Shown: positions 1 to 9,327 of the stretch, piece by piece
How the letters are laid out: each line of letters begins with the position of its first letter
Numbering within the stretch: the first letter of the stretch is position 1
NCBI GenBank assembly: GCA_963700865.1
Contig: CAVOZC010000001.1
Coordinates: forward strand, 620,001 to 684,000
Length of the DNA stretch: 64,000 nucleotides
DNA from: CAVOGJ01 sp963700865
GTDB lineage: Bacteria; Planctomycetota; Planctomycetia; Pirellulales; Pirellulaceae
Reading direction: 5' to 3'
Program-made: the position numbers and the translations under genes
Notes under the pieces: model-generated
Databases searched by the model: none
What the model saw: the letters and a program-made list of their open reading frames with translations, nothing else
Told to the model about the DNA's origin: nothing

Positions 1-356
1 ACGTCCTTGCCCGACGACTCGTCGGCGTCCACGCCCTGTGCGATATCGGGACTCTGCTTATCGATCGACACCATGATCCCGCAAGTGTCGGCGCAGATAC
101 CCATGTGATCGTCGGTATAGCCAACGTCGCGGATGACTCCGCGAACGACTTCCTGGTAGTCGACGACGGCGTCGGTGGTGATTTCACCAGCGATGATCGC
201 GATCCCGGTGGTCACCAGCGTCTCGCAGGCCACGCGGGCGTGGGGATCCTGAGCGAAGATCGCATCGAGGATTCCATCGGAAATCTGATCGGCCAGCTTA
301 TCAGGGTGGCCCATACTGACGGACTCACTCGTAAATAGATACTTACCCTTCGCCAC
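1..356 (-). CDS. metK: S-adenosylmethionine synthetase, N-terminal part (gene runs off the window)
   Basis: Makes S-adenosylmethionine from methionine and ATP in the cytoplasm. The 118 codons visible translate as VAKGKYLFTSESVSMGHPDK followed by LADQISDGILDAI, the very conserved MetK N-terminus with the ATP-binding GHPDK motif. The start is a GTG at 354-356, preceded by AGGAG about 7 nt upstream on the minus strand; no in-frame ATG fits the family start. The C-terminal two thirds lie beyond base 1. It is the last gene of a minus-strand run secA-waaA-metK, separated from waaA by 169 bp in which I recognise no SAM riboswitch. Confidence 0.96.
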   Translation of the reverse strand, partial: MAKGKYLFTSESVSMGHPDKLADQISDGILDAIFAQDPHARVACETLVTTGIAIIAGEITTDAVVDYQEVVRGVIRDVGYTDDHMGICADTCGIMVSIDKQSPDIAQGVDADESSGKD

Positions 357-525
357 GTGATCTTCTCCTGTACGAACGACGCGTGCATCTCAGAAACCCG
401 CAGTATATCGGGCGATCGGCGTCCACGGCAACCAACAATGTCGGACGGGCCCCCGCGGCCCCGTGAAACGGCCATTGCGTCGGCAAAAAAGGAGCGGGAG
501 GGCCGCCGCGACGACCATTTCCGGC

Positions 526-1878
526 TCAACCACACGCCTTGAACCGAGCGGACGTACGTTCCTCGCCGGCGCCGCCTGACGCCTCGCTAGAACCGCCGAC
601 GACTGGCTCGAGCACCTCGAGCGTCCGTCGCACCGCGCCGGTCTGCTCGAGTACCAGTCGCTGCGCCCGCTGTCCCAACTCGGCAGCAGAGGCGGGATCG
701 GACAGGCAGCCGTTCACAAATTGCGTCATTTCCTGGCCGTTTGCCACGACGACGGCCGCCTGACGTTCGCACAGCATGTCGGTGATGTCGCGAAAATTCT
801 GCGTATTGGGACCATAACAAATGGCCGCTCCGTAGGCGGCCGGTTCGATCATGTTTTGACCGCCCCGACGTCCCAGGCTTCCGCCGACAAACGCGATGTC
901 CGCCGTGCCCCACCAGGCGCCTAATTCGCCAATCGTGTCGACCAGGACGACGCGGTGCCTGTCATCGAGGGTGGCCCCGGCTAATTCACTGCGACGCAAC
1001 CAGCCGATACCGCTTCCCTCGAGCATCTGGGCCACTGCGGCAAATCGTTCCTTATGCCTGGGCACAATGAGCAGCACCAGTTGCGGGTATTTCGCTGCCA
1101 GCTCCGCGAATGTCGCCAGCGCCAGCGATTCCTCCGGGGACTGGGTGCTCCCCGCCAGAAAAACGCGGTGCTCGGGCCGCAGGCCGATCACGTCCCGCAA
1201 CCGCTGAGTTGCCGGATGGTCGCGGTCGGTGATCGCTCCGTCGAACTTGATGGACCCCGTGACCACCAATCGCGACGGGTCACTCCCCAAGTTCTGAAAA
1301 CGGTCCCGGTACCTGTCATTCTGGACGCCGATCGCACGCACATCGGCGAGCACCCGTTTGACGATGGGTCGAATGCAACAATAGCCGCGAAAGCTGGGTG
1401 TGCTCAGTCTTCCGTTGACGATCGCCACTTCCACGCCGGCACGACGAGCGAGCCGGACGAGATTCGGCCACAGCTCAAGTTCGACCAGTACCAGCGCCTG
1501 CGGCTGCAGCCGCCGCAGAGCATTGGCCACGGCCCAGCTGAAATCGAGCGGTGCGTAACTGACCGCGCAATCAGGTAGGTCTTGAAAATGTCGTTGGGCG
1601 AGCGCAAATCCCGTGGGCGTCGTACTGGTAATGAGCAATCGCGTCCGCGGCCAACGAGCCCGCAGAGCGGGTACGAGCGTCACCAGGATCGTGACTTCTC
1701 CCACGCTCACGGCGTGTAGCCAGATGAGCGGCTGGTCGCCGGCAGGCCGCGGCAGTCGCCCCAGCAGTTTGGCCCCAAATCCGACGCGATGCTTCCCCTG
1801 GATGATGGCGGTCCATAACAGCCAAGGCAAGGCGACAAGCAAGGCGAAGATGTAAGCAACATTGAGCAGGTAACGCAC
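526..1878 (-). CDS. waaA: 3-deoxy-D-manno-octulosonic acid (Kdo) transferase
   Basis: Glycosyltransferase (GT30) that adds Kdo to lipid A precursor on the inner face of the inner membrane. The 450-residue product has an N-terminal membrane anchor (about residues 4-24), the early motif LHAVSVGEV, the ELELWPN segment (ETEIWPN in many family members), and the C-terminal GGSLGRRGGQNMIEPAAYG donor-binding region. Length is slightly above the usual 420-430 because of a polar tail. The start is GTG at 1876-1878 with GGAG 6 nt upstream. It lies 27 bp after secA on the same strand. With lpxK at 38 kb it supports a lipid A/Kdo outer membrane. Confidence 0.93.
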   Translation of the reverse strand: MRYLLNVAYIFALLVALPWLLWTAIIQGKHRVGFGAKLLGRLPRPAGDQPLIWLHAVSVGEVTILVTLVPALRARWPRTRLLITSTTPTGFALAQRHFQDLPDCAVSYAPLDFSWAVANALRRLQPQALVLVELELWPNLVRLARRAGVEVAIVNGRLSTPSFRGYCCIRPIVKRVLADVRAIGVQNDRYRDRFQNLGSDPSRLVVTGSIKFDGAITDRDHPATQRLRDVIGLRPEHRVFLAGSTQSPEESLALATFAELAAKYPQLVLLIVPRHKERFAAVAQMLEGSGIGWLRRSELAGATLDDRHRVVLVDTIGELGAWWGTADIAFVGGSLGRRGGQNMIEPAAYGAAICYGPNTQNFRDITDMLCERQAAVVVANGQEMTQFVNGCLSDPASAAELGQRAQRLVLEQTGAVRRTLEVLEPVVGGSSEASGGAGEERTSARFKACG

Positions 1879-1905
1879 GACACTCCATTCTGGCGCTGGT
1901 CGCTA

Positions 1906-4900
1906 TCATTTTCGCATGCAGCAATTCTTGTACTTTTTTCCGCTTCCGCAGCTGCAGGGGTCATTGCGGCCCACCTTGGCGCTGCGATTTCGTATAGGCT
2001 CGGACTTTTGCGACTGAGTCCCATCAATGGCTTGCTGTTGCTGTTCACCAATTTCGGTCGCGGGTGGGGCCTCGTCGTGGCGGGCATCCGTTTCGATCCA
2101 GGTCGATCCGACAAACCGCTCGTCGAGTTGCTCCATTTTGAAGATCAAGTCGGTAATCCGCTGTCCGGTCGATGTCCACATCTGCTCGAATAGACGCATC
2201 CCCTCTCGTTTGTACTCGACCTTGGGATCGACCTGGGCATAGCCGACAAAGCTGACCGCGCTGCGAAGATGATCCATCGCCAGCAAGTGGTCTTTCCATG
2301 CCGTGTCGACCAGTTGCAACATGAGCACCCGTTCCATGCGGCGAATCTCCGGACGATAGCGATCTTCAGCCGCCTGTTCTAGAATTCTTCGCAGATCATC
2401 TCGAGTCATGCCCGCCATATCGCGTTCGCTGATCTTGCAATCGAGCGACTGGTCCGCCCAGGCGCGCAGGTCATCCAGTTGGCCGTTGGCGCCGCTGGCC
2501 GCCGCCGAAATTCCTGACGGCGTTTGCCCAAAGAGCGTGTCGACCTTCTGGCGGACTTCGGCCAACATCGTTTCAGCCGCCTGCTGCGATTGCTGACTGC
2601 AGTGGACCAGCTCGGCGCGAATCTCGTCCCGTTGCTTGCTTTTCAGGTCCTCTTCGCTCAGTGCAACCTGGAAGCGCTCGCGCGCCCATTTGACGAGCGA
2701 TTCCCGATCGAGCCGCGCATGGGCGCCACCGCTGGAAAAGCGGTAGAGAGCCGCCATGACCGGGTACTCGGCCTCCTTGCGATCATAGGTTTCGGCGGCC
2801 AGCTGCTGGATGACCTCGACCACTTCCGGCGCCTCGCGATCACGCAATTCCTCCAGCGGAATCTCAAAGCCAAATTTGTGCCGCGCCCAGGCGACGATCG
2901 ATTGCAGCGGAAAGTCTGGCTCGAGAAAGACCGCACCCTCTGACAAGTCAACGCATTCCACGGCCTCCTTCGCCTTGATCATCAGGTATTCCGCCAGCTG
3001 ATCGCGGCCGATTTTTTTCAATTCCCGATCGCGGAGACTTAATCCATACCGCAGGGTCATCATTTTGGCCATGGCTGCCCAGTTCCAGTCACCCTCCGCC
3101 TCCTCCAATGGCAGATTTTCTTCAATTGCGTCGTGAATTTGCGTTTCCGCCATACGAATGGCTTCATCCAGCGCGAACTGGGCCGCCGATTCGTAATCCA
3201 TATTGCGGAAATCGCGGGGTTCGAAATTGTGGGAAAGTCGAGCGCTGACCCAGCTGCAAAACGTATCACGCCCGTAGTTGCGGTGCAGAAACGTGTGGAC
3301 ATTTTCCTCGACCTGCTCGTTGATCATATCCAGGATCAATTCCTTGCAGTTCGCCCCGTCGAGAATGTCCTGGCGATAGGTATAAACGCGTTTTCGCTGC
3401 TCATCCATCACCTCGTCGTACTCAAGCAGGTTTTTGCGAATCTCAAAGTTTCGTTCTTCGACTTTCTTCTGAGCCGCCTCGATGCGGCGAGTCACCGCCT
3501 TGCTCTCGATCGCCTCACCTTCGGTCATGCCCAGGGTGCGAAACATCTTTTCCACCCAGGGACCTGCGAAGATCCGCATCAAATCGTCCTGCAACGACAA
3601 GTAGAAGCGGCTGCTCCCCGGATCTCCCTGACGACCGCAACGACCTCTTAATTGCAAGTCGATCCGCCGGGCATCATGCCGTTCCGTACCAATCACGTGC
3701 AGACCGCCTAACTCCTTGATCTGGCCGCCTTGCGACGACATCCGCTCTTCTTCGTCGATTTGCTCGACTAACTGGTCCCACTCGTCACGGGGCACGTCGA
3801 GCCGCGTTTCGTAGGTATCCTGCAAGCGGGCCCAGGCCATCGTCTCGGGATTTCCCCCGAGAATAATGTCCGTACCACGTCCGGCCATGTTGGTGGCAAT
3901 CGTCACCGCGCTGTAACGGCCTGCCTGGGCGACGATCTCGGCCTCCCGTTTGTGGAATTTCGCATTCAGCACCTGGTGCTTGATGCCGCGGCGATCGAGC
4001 AAGGCAGAGAGCCGTTCGCTCTTTTCGATCGAGGTGGTGCCCACCAGGATCGGGCGGCCCCGCCGCGACACCGCGGCGATGTCGGATAGTTTCAGTTGCC
4101 GCTTTTCCTTCGAATTGCGCGGCTGAAATACCAACGTGTCCCCATCCTCATGGAGAATCTCCCCCCATTCTTCCGAGCCGTCCCGCTGGACCAGCACGTC
4201 CCAGCGATGCAGTCGTTCGATATCATTGGCGATGGCGGCGTACTTTTCGTCCTCCGTGCAGAAAATCAAGTCGGGCGATTCGAGTCGCTGCAGAGGCCGG
4301 TTCGTGGGCACCGCCACGACGTCCAACTTGTAGATCTTCCAGAATTCGCCGGCCTCGGTCATGGCGGTGCCGGTCATGCCCGACAACTTGCTGTACAGCT
4401 TGAAGAAATTCTGCAGCGTGATCGTGGCCAGCGTCTGCGTCTCTTCCTTGACCTGCACCCCCTCCTTCGCCTCGACCGCCTGGTGCAACCCGTCGCTCCA
4501 CTGGCGGCCTTCCATGAGTCGTCCCGTGAATTCATCCACGATGACGACGCGTCCTTCTTTCACGACATAATTCACGTCACGTTTGTAGAGGAAGTGCGCC
4601 TTTAAGGCGTTGTCGATTAAGTGGGGCCATTGCATGTTGCCGGCCGTGTAGAAACTTTCCACACCCGCCAGGCGTTCGGCCTCGCGCACACCGGCATCGG
4701 TCAACGTCGCGTTGTGGTCCTTTTCGTTGACCTCAAAATGCACCTCTTTTTTCAACTGTCGGGCGATCTTGTCCGCCTCGGCGTATTTGCGAATGTTGTC
4801 ATGCGCGGGCCCCGAAATGATCAACGGCGTACGTGCCTCGTCGATCAAAATATTGTCGACTTCGTCGATGATGGCGTAGTTCAGGCGGCCCTGGGATTGT

Positions 4901-5577
4901 TGCAGCGGCTTGGGAAAACGGTCGTCGCCACGGGCCGCGGGACGCATATTGTCGCGGAGATAGTCAAACCCGAACTCATTGTTGGTGCCGTACGTGATGT
5001 CGCAGGCATACGCCTTCTGCCGCTGCTCGACTCCCATCTCATTCTGGATCGCGCCCACGGTCAGCCCCAACCCGGTATACAACGGCGCCATCCATTCCAT
5101 GTCGCGCCGCGCCAGGTAGTCATTCACCGTAACGACATGTACGCCCTGCCCTGACAAGCCATTCAAGTACGCGGGTAATGTCGCCACGAGTGTCTTTCCT
5201 TCACCCGTCACCATTTCCGCAATGGCGCCGCTGTGCAACACCATGCCGCCCACCATCTGCACGTCGTAATGCCGCATGCCGAGAAACCGCTTGCCCCCTT
5301 CCCTACAAACGGCGAATGCCTCCACCAGGATATCGTCGAGCGACTCTCCCGCATCGAGCCGCTTGCGAAAGAGATCGGTCTGACCCCGCAATTCCTCGTC
5401 GGTCATCGGTTCATATTTGGACTCGAGCGCATTGATCGCGTCCACCCGCGGCTGCAGACGCTTGACATAGCGGGCATTCGAGGAACCAAACAGGGAGGTG
5501 ATGCCCCTTTCGAAACCCGAAAGGAGGCTGGTAAAGAAACCGGTTACCAGGTCCCAAAGCTTTTCCAGAACGTCCAT
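1906..5577 (-). CDS. secA: Preprotein translocase ATPase SecA, long form
   Basis: Motor ATPase that drives unfolded preproteins through SecYEG. Visible are the Walker A region (MVTGEGKTLVATLPAYLNG), the DEAD-like IIDEVDNILIDEARTPL, the second-motor segment TNMAGRGTDIILGG, the helical scaffold (VDTAWKDHLLAMDHLRSAV), and a C-terminal SEC-C zinc motif (NDPCSCGSGKKYKNCC). The ATG at 5575-5577 is chosen because MDVLEKLWDLV matches a normal SecA start; 24 more codons upstream are open but unlike SecA. At 1223 residues it is about 320 longer than E. coli SecA. Much of the excess lies between residues about 880 and 1070, where three similar helical segments begin with a W-A-(R/D) signature. It precedes waaA and metK. 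Confidence 0.97.
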   Translation of the reverse strand: MDVLEKLWDLVTGFFTSLLSGFERGITSLFGSSNARYVKRLQPRVDAINALESKYEPMTDEELRGQTDLFRKRLDAGESLDDILVEAFAVCREGGKRFLGMRHYDVQMVGGMVLHSGAIAEMVTGEGKTLVATLPAYLNGLSGQGVHVVTVNDYLARRDMEWMAPLYTGLGLTVGAIQNEMGVEQRQKAYACDITYGTNNEFGFDYLRDNMRPAARGDDRFPKPLQQSQGRLNYAIIDEVDNILIDEARTPLIISGPAHDNIRKYAEADKIARQLKKEVHFEVNEKDHNATLTDAGVREAERLAGVESFYTAGNMQWPHLIDNALKAHFLYKRDVNYVVKEGRVVIVDEFTGRLMEGRQWSDGLHQAVEAKEGVQVKEETQTLATITLQNFFKLYSKLSGMTGTAMTEAGEFWKIYKLDVVAVPTNRPLQRLESPDLIFCTEDEKYAAIANDIERLHRWDVLVQRDGSEEWGEILHEDGDTLVFQPRNSKEKRQLKLSDIAAVSRRGRPILVGTTSIEKSERLSALLDRRGIKHQVLNAKFHKREAEIVAQAGRYSAVTIATNMAGRGTDIILGGNPETMAWARLQDTYETRLDVPRDEWDQLVEQIDEEERMSSQGGQIKELGGLHVIGTERHDARRIDLQLRGRCGRQGDPGSSRFYLSLQDDLMRIFAGPWVEKMFRTLGMTEGEAIESKAVTRRIEAAQKKVEERNFEIRKNLLEYDEVMDEQRKRVYTYRQDILDGANCKELILDMINEQVEENVHTFLHRNYGRDTFCSWVSARLSHNFEPRDFRNMDYESAAQFALDEAIRMAETQIHDAIEENLPLEEAEGDWNWAAMAKMMTLRYGLSLRDRELKKIGRDQLAEYLMIKAKEAVECVDLSEGAVFLEPDFPLQSIVAWARHKFGFEIPLEELRDREAPEVVEVIQQLAAETYDRKEAEYPVMAALYRFSSGGAHARLDRESLVKWARERFQVALSEEDLKSKQRDEIRAELVHCSQQSQQAAETMLAEVRQKVDTLFGQTPSGISAAASGANGQLDDLRAWADQSLDCKISERDMAGMTRDDLRRILEQAAEDRYRPEIRRMERVLMLQLVDTAWKDHLLAMDHLRSAVSFVGYAQVDPKVEYKREGMRLFEQMWTSTGQRITDLIFKMEQLDERFVGSTWIETDARHDEAPPATEIGEQQQQAIDGTQSQKSEPIRNRSAKVGRNDPCSCGSGKKYKNCCMRK

Positions 5578-6004
5578 AAAATGATCTCTAGCGTCGAGCG
5601 TATTCAGTAAAGCACGGACCACCACACTCGGAGAGTGCCGAGCGGACAAGTTTCACGGAGGCCTCCCCTGCTGGCCAATCCGGGATCACCGCGGGAGCAC
5701 GTGACGGCACGTGAGCGGCGCATCGGTCAACGTGCGCGCCTGCCCTCCCTGCCCCGTCGTCCGACGGGCCGCTCGATCCTCTCGACACCCGAGGCACCGC
5801 TGCGGGCCCGGAGATTCGGCGCAACACCTTGCCTGCCAGTAGCTTATAGTTGCCCGTTTCCATGGTCAACCGCGACTTTCCCTGCTGGCCGCTGCTGCCC
5901 TGTTTTCCACGGCCGCGGACGTATCCAGCAGCCTTGCGATCCCCACCGCCATCTGGGACGTTTGAGGGAGCGCTCCATCCAATGACTGCCCGCTCCCGCC
6001 CCAC
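5578..6004. other. Divergent intergenic region between secA and the MBL-fold gene
   Basis: 427 bp between the divergent starts of secA and the metallo-beta-lactamase-fold gene. Open frames here lack family resemblance and I treat them as noncoding. The region must hold promoters for both genes, but I cannot point to convincing -35/-10 elements. Confidence 0.5.
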
Positions 6005-6841
6005 GTGACTCGTGCCCCAGAGGGCCACCTCGTGCCGAAGAACATCGCCACCCATGACTTTCGCGGTGAACTGATCGTGCTCGGATCGGGGACATCGGTC
6101 GGGGTCCCCGCGATCGGCTGTAATTGTGACGTCTGCCAGAGCGGTTTGCCGCGAAATCAACGGACCCGCTGCGCCATCGCGGTCGGGCTGCCCGACGGAA
6201 ATCTATTGGTCGACACTCCCCCCGATTTGCGGACCCAGTTGCTCCGCGAACGCATCGGGATCATCCATGCCGTGTTGTTCACCCACGAACATGCGGACCA
6301 CATCTTCGGACTGGATGATCTCCGTCTGTTCCAGTTCTATCTGGGACACCCCGTACCGCTGTATTGCGCGGCGGAGGTCGAGTCGCGGATTCGCCGGTCC
6401 TTCGATTATGCCTTCCGGGACGAGCATGACGAAACGCACCCCGGCGCAACCCCCCAACTGCAATTTCATCCGATTGGAAATCAGCCATTTCCACTGCTGG
6501 GAACCACGATCGTGCCGATTCCCCTTGAACATGGGCCTCGGTTCCACGTGCTGGGCTTCCGCTTCGGAAATGTGGCTTATTGCACCGACACTTCGTCGAT
6601 CCCCGACGCGAGCTGGCCACTGCTGGCCGGACTGGACGTCCTCATTCTGGATGCGCTCCGCTGGCGGCCCCATCCCACGCACTTGAATATCGAACAGGCG
6701 CTGGAGGTCGTGGAACGCGTCACGCCGGGGCGCACGTACCTGACACATATCAACCACGATCTTGACCATGAGGCGACCAACGCGCGATTACCGCCGAATG
6801 TCGCCCTGGCCTATGACGGACTCCGGGTCCGGCTGAGCTGA
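6005..6841 (+). CDS. MBL-fold metal-dependent hydrolase, PhnP/cyclic-phosphodiesterase-like
   Basis: Predicted cytoplasmic metallo-beta-lactamase-fold phosphodiesterase. The signature GSGTSVGVPAIGCNCDVC near the N-terminus is typical of the PhnP/RNase Z-like branch and includes cysteines that may bind structural zinc. The metal-binding motif HEHADHIFGLDDLR follows, then later histidines (LEHGPRF, THINHDLDHE) and the CTDTSSIPD segment. PhnP itself hydrolyses phosphoribosyl cyclic phosphate, but no phosphonate genes are near, so the substrate is unassigned. The start is uncertain: GTG at 6005 or GTG at 6032 would both work and neither has a strong ribosome binding site. It is transcribed away from secA and converges on the protease gene. 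Confidence 0.85.
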   Translation: MTRAPEGHLVPKNIATHDFRGELIVLGSGTSVGVPAIGCNCDVCQSGLPRNQRTRCAIAVGLPDGNLLVDTPPDLRTQLLRERIGIIHAVLFTHEHADHIFGLDDLRLFQFYLGHPVPLYCAAEVESRIRRSFDYAFRDEHDETHPGATPQLQFHPIGNQPFPLLGTTIVPIPLEHGPRFHVLGFRFGNVAYCTDTSSIPDASWPLLAGLDVLILDALRWRPHPTHLNIEQALEVVERVTPGRTYLTHINHDLDHEATNARLPPNVALAYDGLRVRLS

Positions 6842-6932
6842 ACCAGCCGCGAGGGTGGAATGCGCCTCCGAGAGCGGGCCTCGAACCGGCCCGGCTCGTC
6901 GCGCGGGCGACGAGCCGCGTGGGAGTGGGAGC

Positions 6933-9029
6933 TCAATGGAGTGCCGCGATCTTCCGCTCCTCTTCCAGTTGCACGTAATCGCGGGCGATGTCGAGCACTT
7001 CGTCAAAGTAGAATGACTTTTCCACCACCGGGCGCTTCACGGCGTCCATCTGGTCCTCCAGCGTCTTCTCCTCTTCCTTTTCGGCGTCCAGCTCGGCCCG
7101 CTCCTTGAGGAATTCTGCTTCGTTCAAGGTGACGTACTTCTTCTCCTTCTGCTTGCGGTATTTGCCGAGATTCCGTTCCAGCTTGCCGAAATCTTCCGAA
7201 GCCGCACGGCGTTCCGAAGAACGCAACCTCAGTCCGGCCAACAAGTCTCCTGGCACCCGATCGTAGGCCTGGAAGGGAGCCGCACTTACGCGATCGAAAT
7301 CGATCGCATAATCGAGGTCCGATTCGCTGATCCCCTCCATCTCATTGGTGAAGGAAGGCAACGAGACATCCGCCAGCACGCCTCGCTTTTGCGTACTGTC
7401 TCCAAGTGGTCGATAAAACTGCTGCATCGTGATCTTCAGCGCCCCGAAATTGGGTGGATCGGGCACGCGAATCAGTTGTCCCCCAAGATCAAGAAGACTC
7501 TGGACTGTCCCTTTGCCGTGGGTCGACTCGTCGCCGACAATGATCCCCCGGCGATAGTCCTGAATGGCCCCCGCCAGGATCTCGCTGGCACTGGCACTGA
7601 AACGACTCGTGACAACCACCAGTGGGCCACCCCAAGCCATCCCCCGTTCGAGATCGTCGTAGTGCTGTACGCGGCCGGCCGCGTCCTTGACCTGGACCAC
7701 CGGGCCCTGATCAATGAACAAACCCGACAAGTTGATCGCTTCCGTGAGGCTGCCACCGCCATTGCGGCGCAGATCCAACACCACGACGTCCACATGCTTG
7801 GCCGTAAAGTCGTCCAGGATGCGGCGTACATCGCGAGTGGTGCTCTTAAAGTTCTCGATCCCCTGCCGAGCGCCTTCCATGTCCATGTAGAAACTTGGCA
7901 AGTCGATGACGCCGATCCGGTAGGGCCGGCCATCGGCACGCTGCCCCCGCTCGATGATCTCACCGCGGGCCTCGCTATCGGTCAATTCAATCCGCGCTCG
8001 CTTGATGCTGACGATTTCCGTCTTCGCCGAGTCGGCGGGAATCACTCCCAACCTCACAATGGTGCCGGCATGACCGCGAATCATTTTCACCACGTCGCTC
8101 AGCTTCATATCGACGACGTCCACCATCTCGCCGTCTGTCCCCTGCCCGACGCTGACAATCTTGTCCTCGGGCTTGAGGGACCCCTCTTTGTCGGCCGCCC
8201 CGCCCGGGATAATCTTCGTCACGACCGTGTAACCGTCCTCGGGTTTCAGAGCCGCCCCAATGCCATCGAGATTCAACCGCATGTTGATCTCGAAATTCGT
8301 GTGCGAGTCGGGTGACATATAGGCCGTATGCGGATCGAAGCTGGACGTGACGGCCGTCAAGTACATCTCCAGCAACTCGTTCGCGTCCGCCTGGTGCTTT
8401 CGTTTGGCAATGCTCTTGTACCGCCGCGCGATCTGCTCCTTCGCCTCGTCCAGCGGCACTTCATCCGCCTTACGGAAGAGCAACTCGTACTTGATTCGCT
8501 TCCGCCAACGCTCCCGCGCCTCGTCTTCCGTGGAGGCGTATGAAATTTCATCCGGGTCCGTGATCATTTGCTCGCTGAGCGTGAAATCCTGAGGCGCCCC
8601 CAGCAGCCCGTCAATGTCCGCCGTCCGCTCGTCGACGCGCTGCAGGTACCGTTCGTAAATCACCGACGCCAGCTGGGTATCGCCCCGCTTGACGAAATCG
8701 TCAATGCTCGTGTCGTACTTCGCGAATTCCTCGATGTCCGATTGCAGCAAATAGAGCTTCATGGGATCGAGCATTTCCAGGTACATCGCCAAGGCCCGCT
8801 TGGAAATCTCGTCGTCGAGCGGCCGTTTCGAGAGATGCTCCCGCCGCATCAGCCGCGATACCAACATCGTGACTTGCCGATGCAATGGATCGGGAGGTGC
8901 CACCTCCGCCTCTACCGGGCGGGCAACCGACACCGTGAAACCAACCACCAGCAGCGCGGAAATCAGGGCCCAACCCCAGGCCCTTGCCGCCTTGCCACGC
9001 CCACACCACGCGGTGTTCAATCGATCCAT
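6933..9029 (-). CDS. prc: Carboxy-terminal processing (tail-specific) protease, Prc-type S41
   Basis: Periplasmic serine protease cutting proteins from their C-terminal region. The 698-residue product begins with a signal peptide/anchor (hydrophobic stretch at about 20-40), then the long Prc N-terminal helical domain (LDPMKLYLLQSDIEEF, typical of Tsp), a PDZ domain (GIGAALKPEDGYTVVTKIIPGGAA), and the S41 core. The catalytic serine lies in SRFSASASEILAGA and the lysine in STHGKGTVQSLL. A charged C-terminal domain rich in Lys/Glu is typical of the Prc type rather than short CtpA. The start is ATG at 9027-9029. It stands alone, convergent with the MBL gene and divergent from the sigma-54 activator. 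Confidence 0.93.
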   Translation of the reverse strand: MDRLNTAWCGRGKAARAWGWALISALLVVGFTVSVARPVEAEVAPPDPLHRQVTMLVSRLMRREHLSKRPLDDEISKRALAMYLEMLDPMKLYLLQSDIEEFAKYDTSIDDFVKRGDTQLASVIYERYLQRVDERTADIDGLLGAPQDFTLSEQMITDPDEISYASTEDEARERWRKRIKYELLFRKADEVPLDEAKEQIARRYKSIAKRKHQADANELLEMYLTAVTSSFDPHTAYMSPDSHTNFEINMRLNLDGIGAALKPEDGYTVVTKIIPGGAADKEGSLKPEDKIVSVGQGTDGEMVDVVDMKLSDVVKMIRGHAGTIVRLGVIPADSAKTEIVSIKRARIELTDSEARGEIIERGQRADGRPYRIGVIDLPSFYMDMEGARQGIENFKSTTRDVRRILDDFTAKHVDVVVLDLRRNGGGSLTEAINLSGLFIDQGPVVQVKDAAGRVQHYDDLERGMAWGGPLVVVTSRFSASASEILAGAIQDYRRGIIVGDESTHGKGTVQSLLDLGGQLIRVPDPPNFGALKITMQQFYRPLGDSTQKRGVLADVSLPSFTNEMEGISESDLDYAIDFDRVSAAPFQAYDRVPGDLLAGLRLRSSERRAASEDFGKLERNLGKYRKQKEKKYVTLNEAEFLKERAELDAEKEEEKTLEDQMDAVKRPVVEKSFYFDEVLDIARDYVQLEEERKIAALH

Positions 9030-9327
9030 TCCTATCCCCTATCTGAAGAGCCTAAACAGGCGAATTTACCTAAGTACCCCAAGTTAAACGAGTTATAGCA
9101 ATCGTATCGGCAACGTCGATTCAGGGCAAGCCCGACTGAGCCGCGTTTCAGGGGGCCAACGGACCTCTCTCCTAGTTGCCATGGCCGGGCGGTTCTTGCC
9201 GATCTCCTGGTCGGCTGAGACACTCTGTCTGGTCTCTACGTTAAGCAAAACCGCCAGGACCGGGAAAGGGCAACCCCCCCCCGCTTGCCGTCCGTGGCGC
9301 CTCGTACGGCCTCGGAACCAGTTTGGC

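Noticed and set aside
357..525. SAM or SAH riboswitch upstream of metK
   Set aside because: I could not match the conserved core or the pairing pattern of known classes in these 169 bp.
5588..6160. 190-residue minus-strand frame in the secA/MBL gap
   Set aside because: Overlaps the start of the MBL gene, has low-complexity composition, and lacks any family resemblance or ribosome site.
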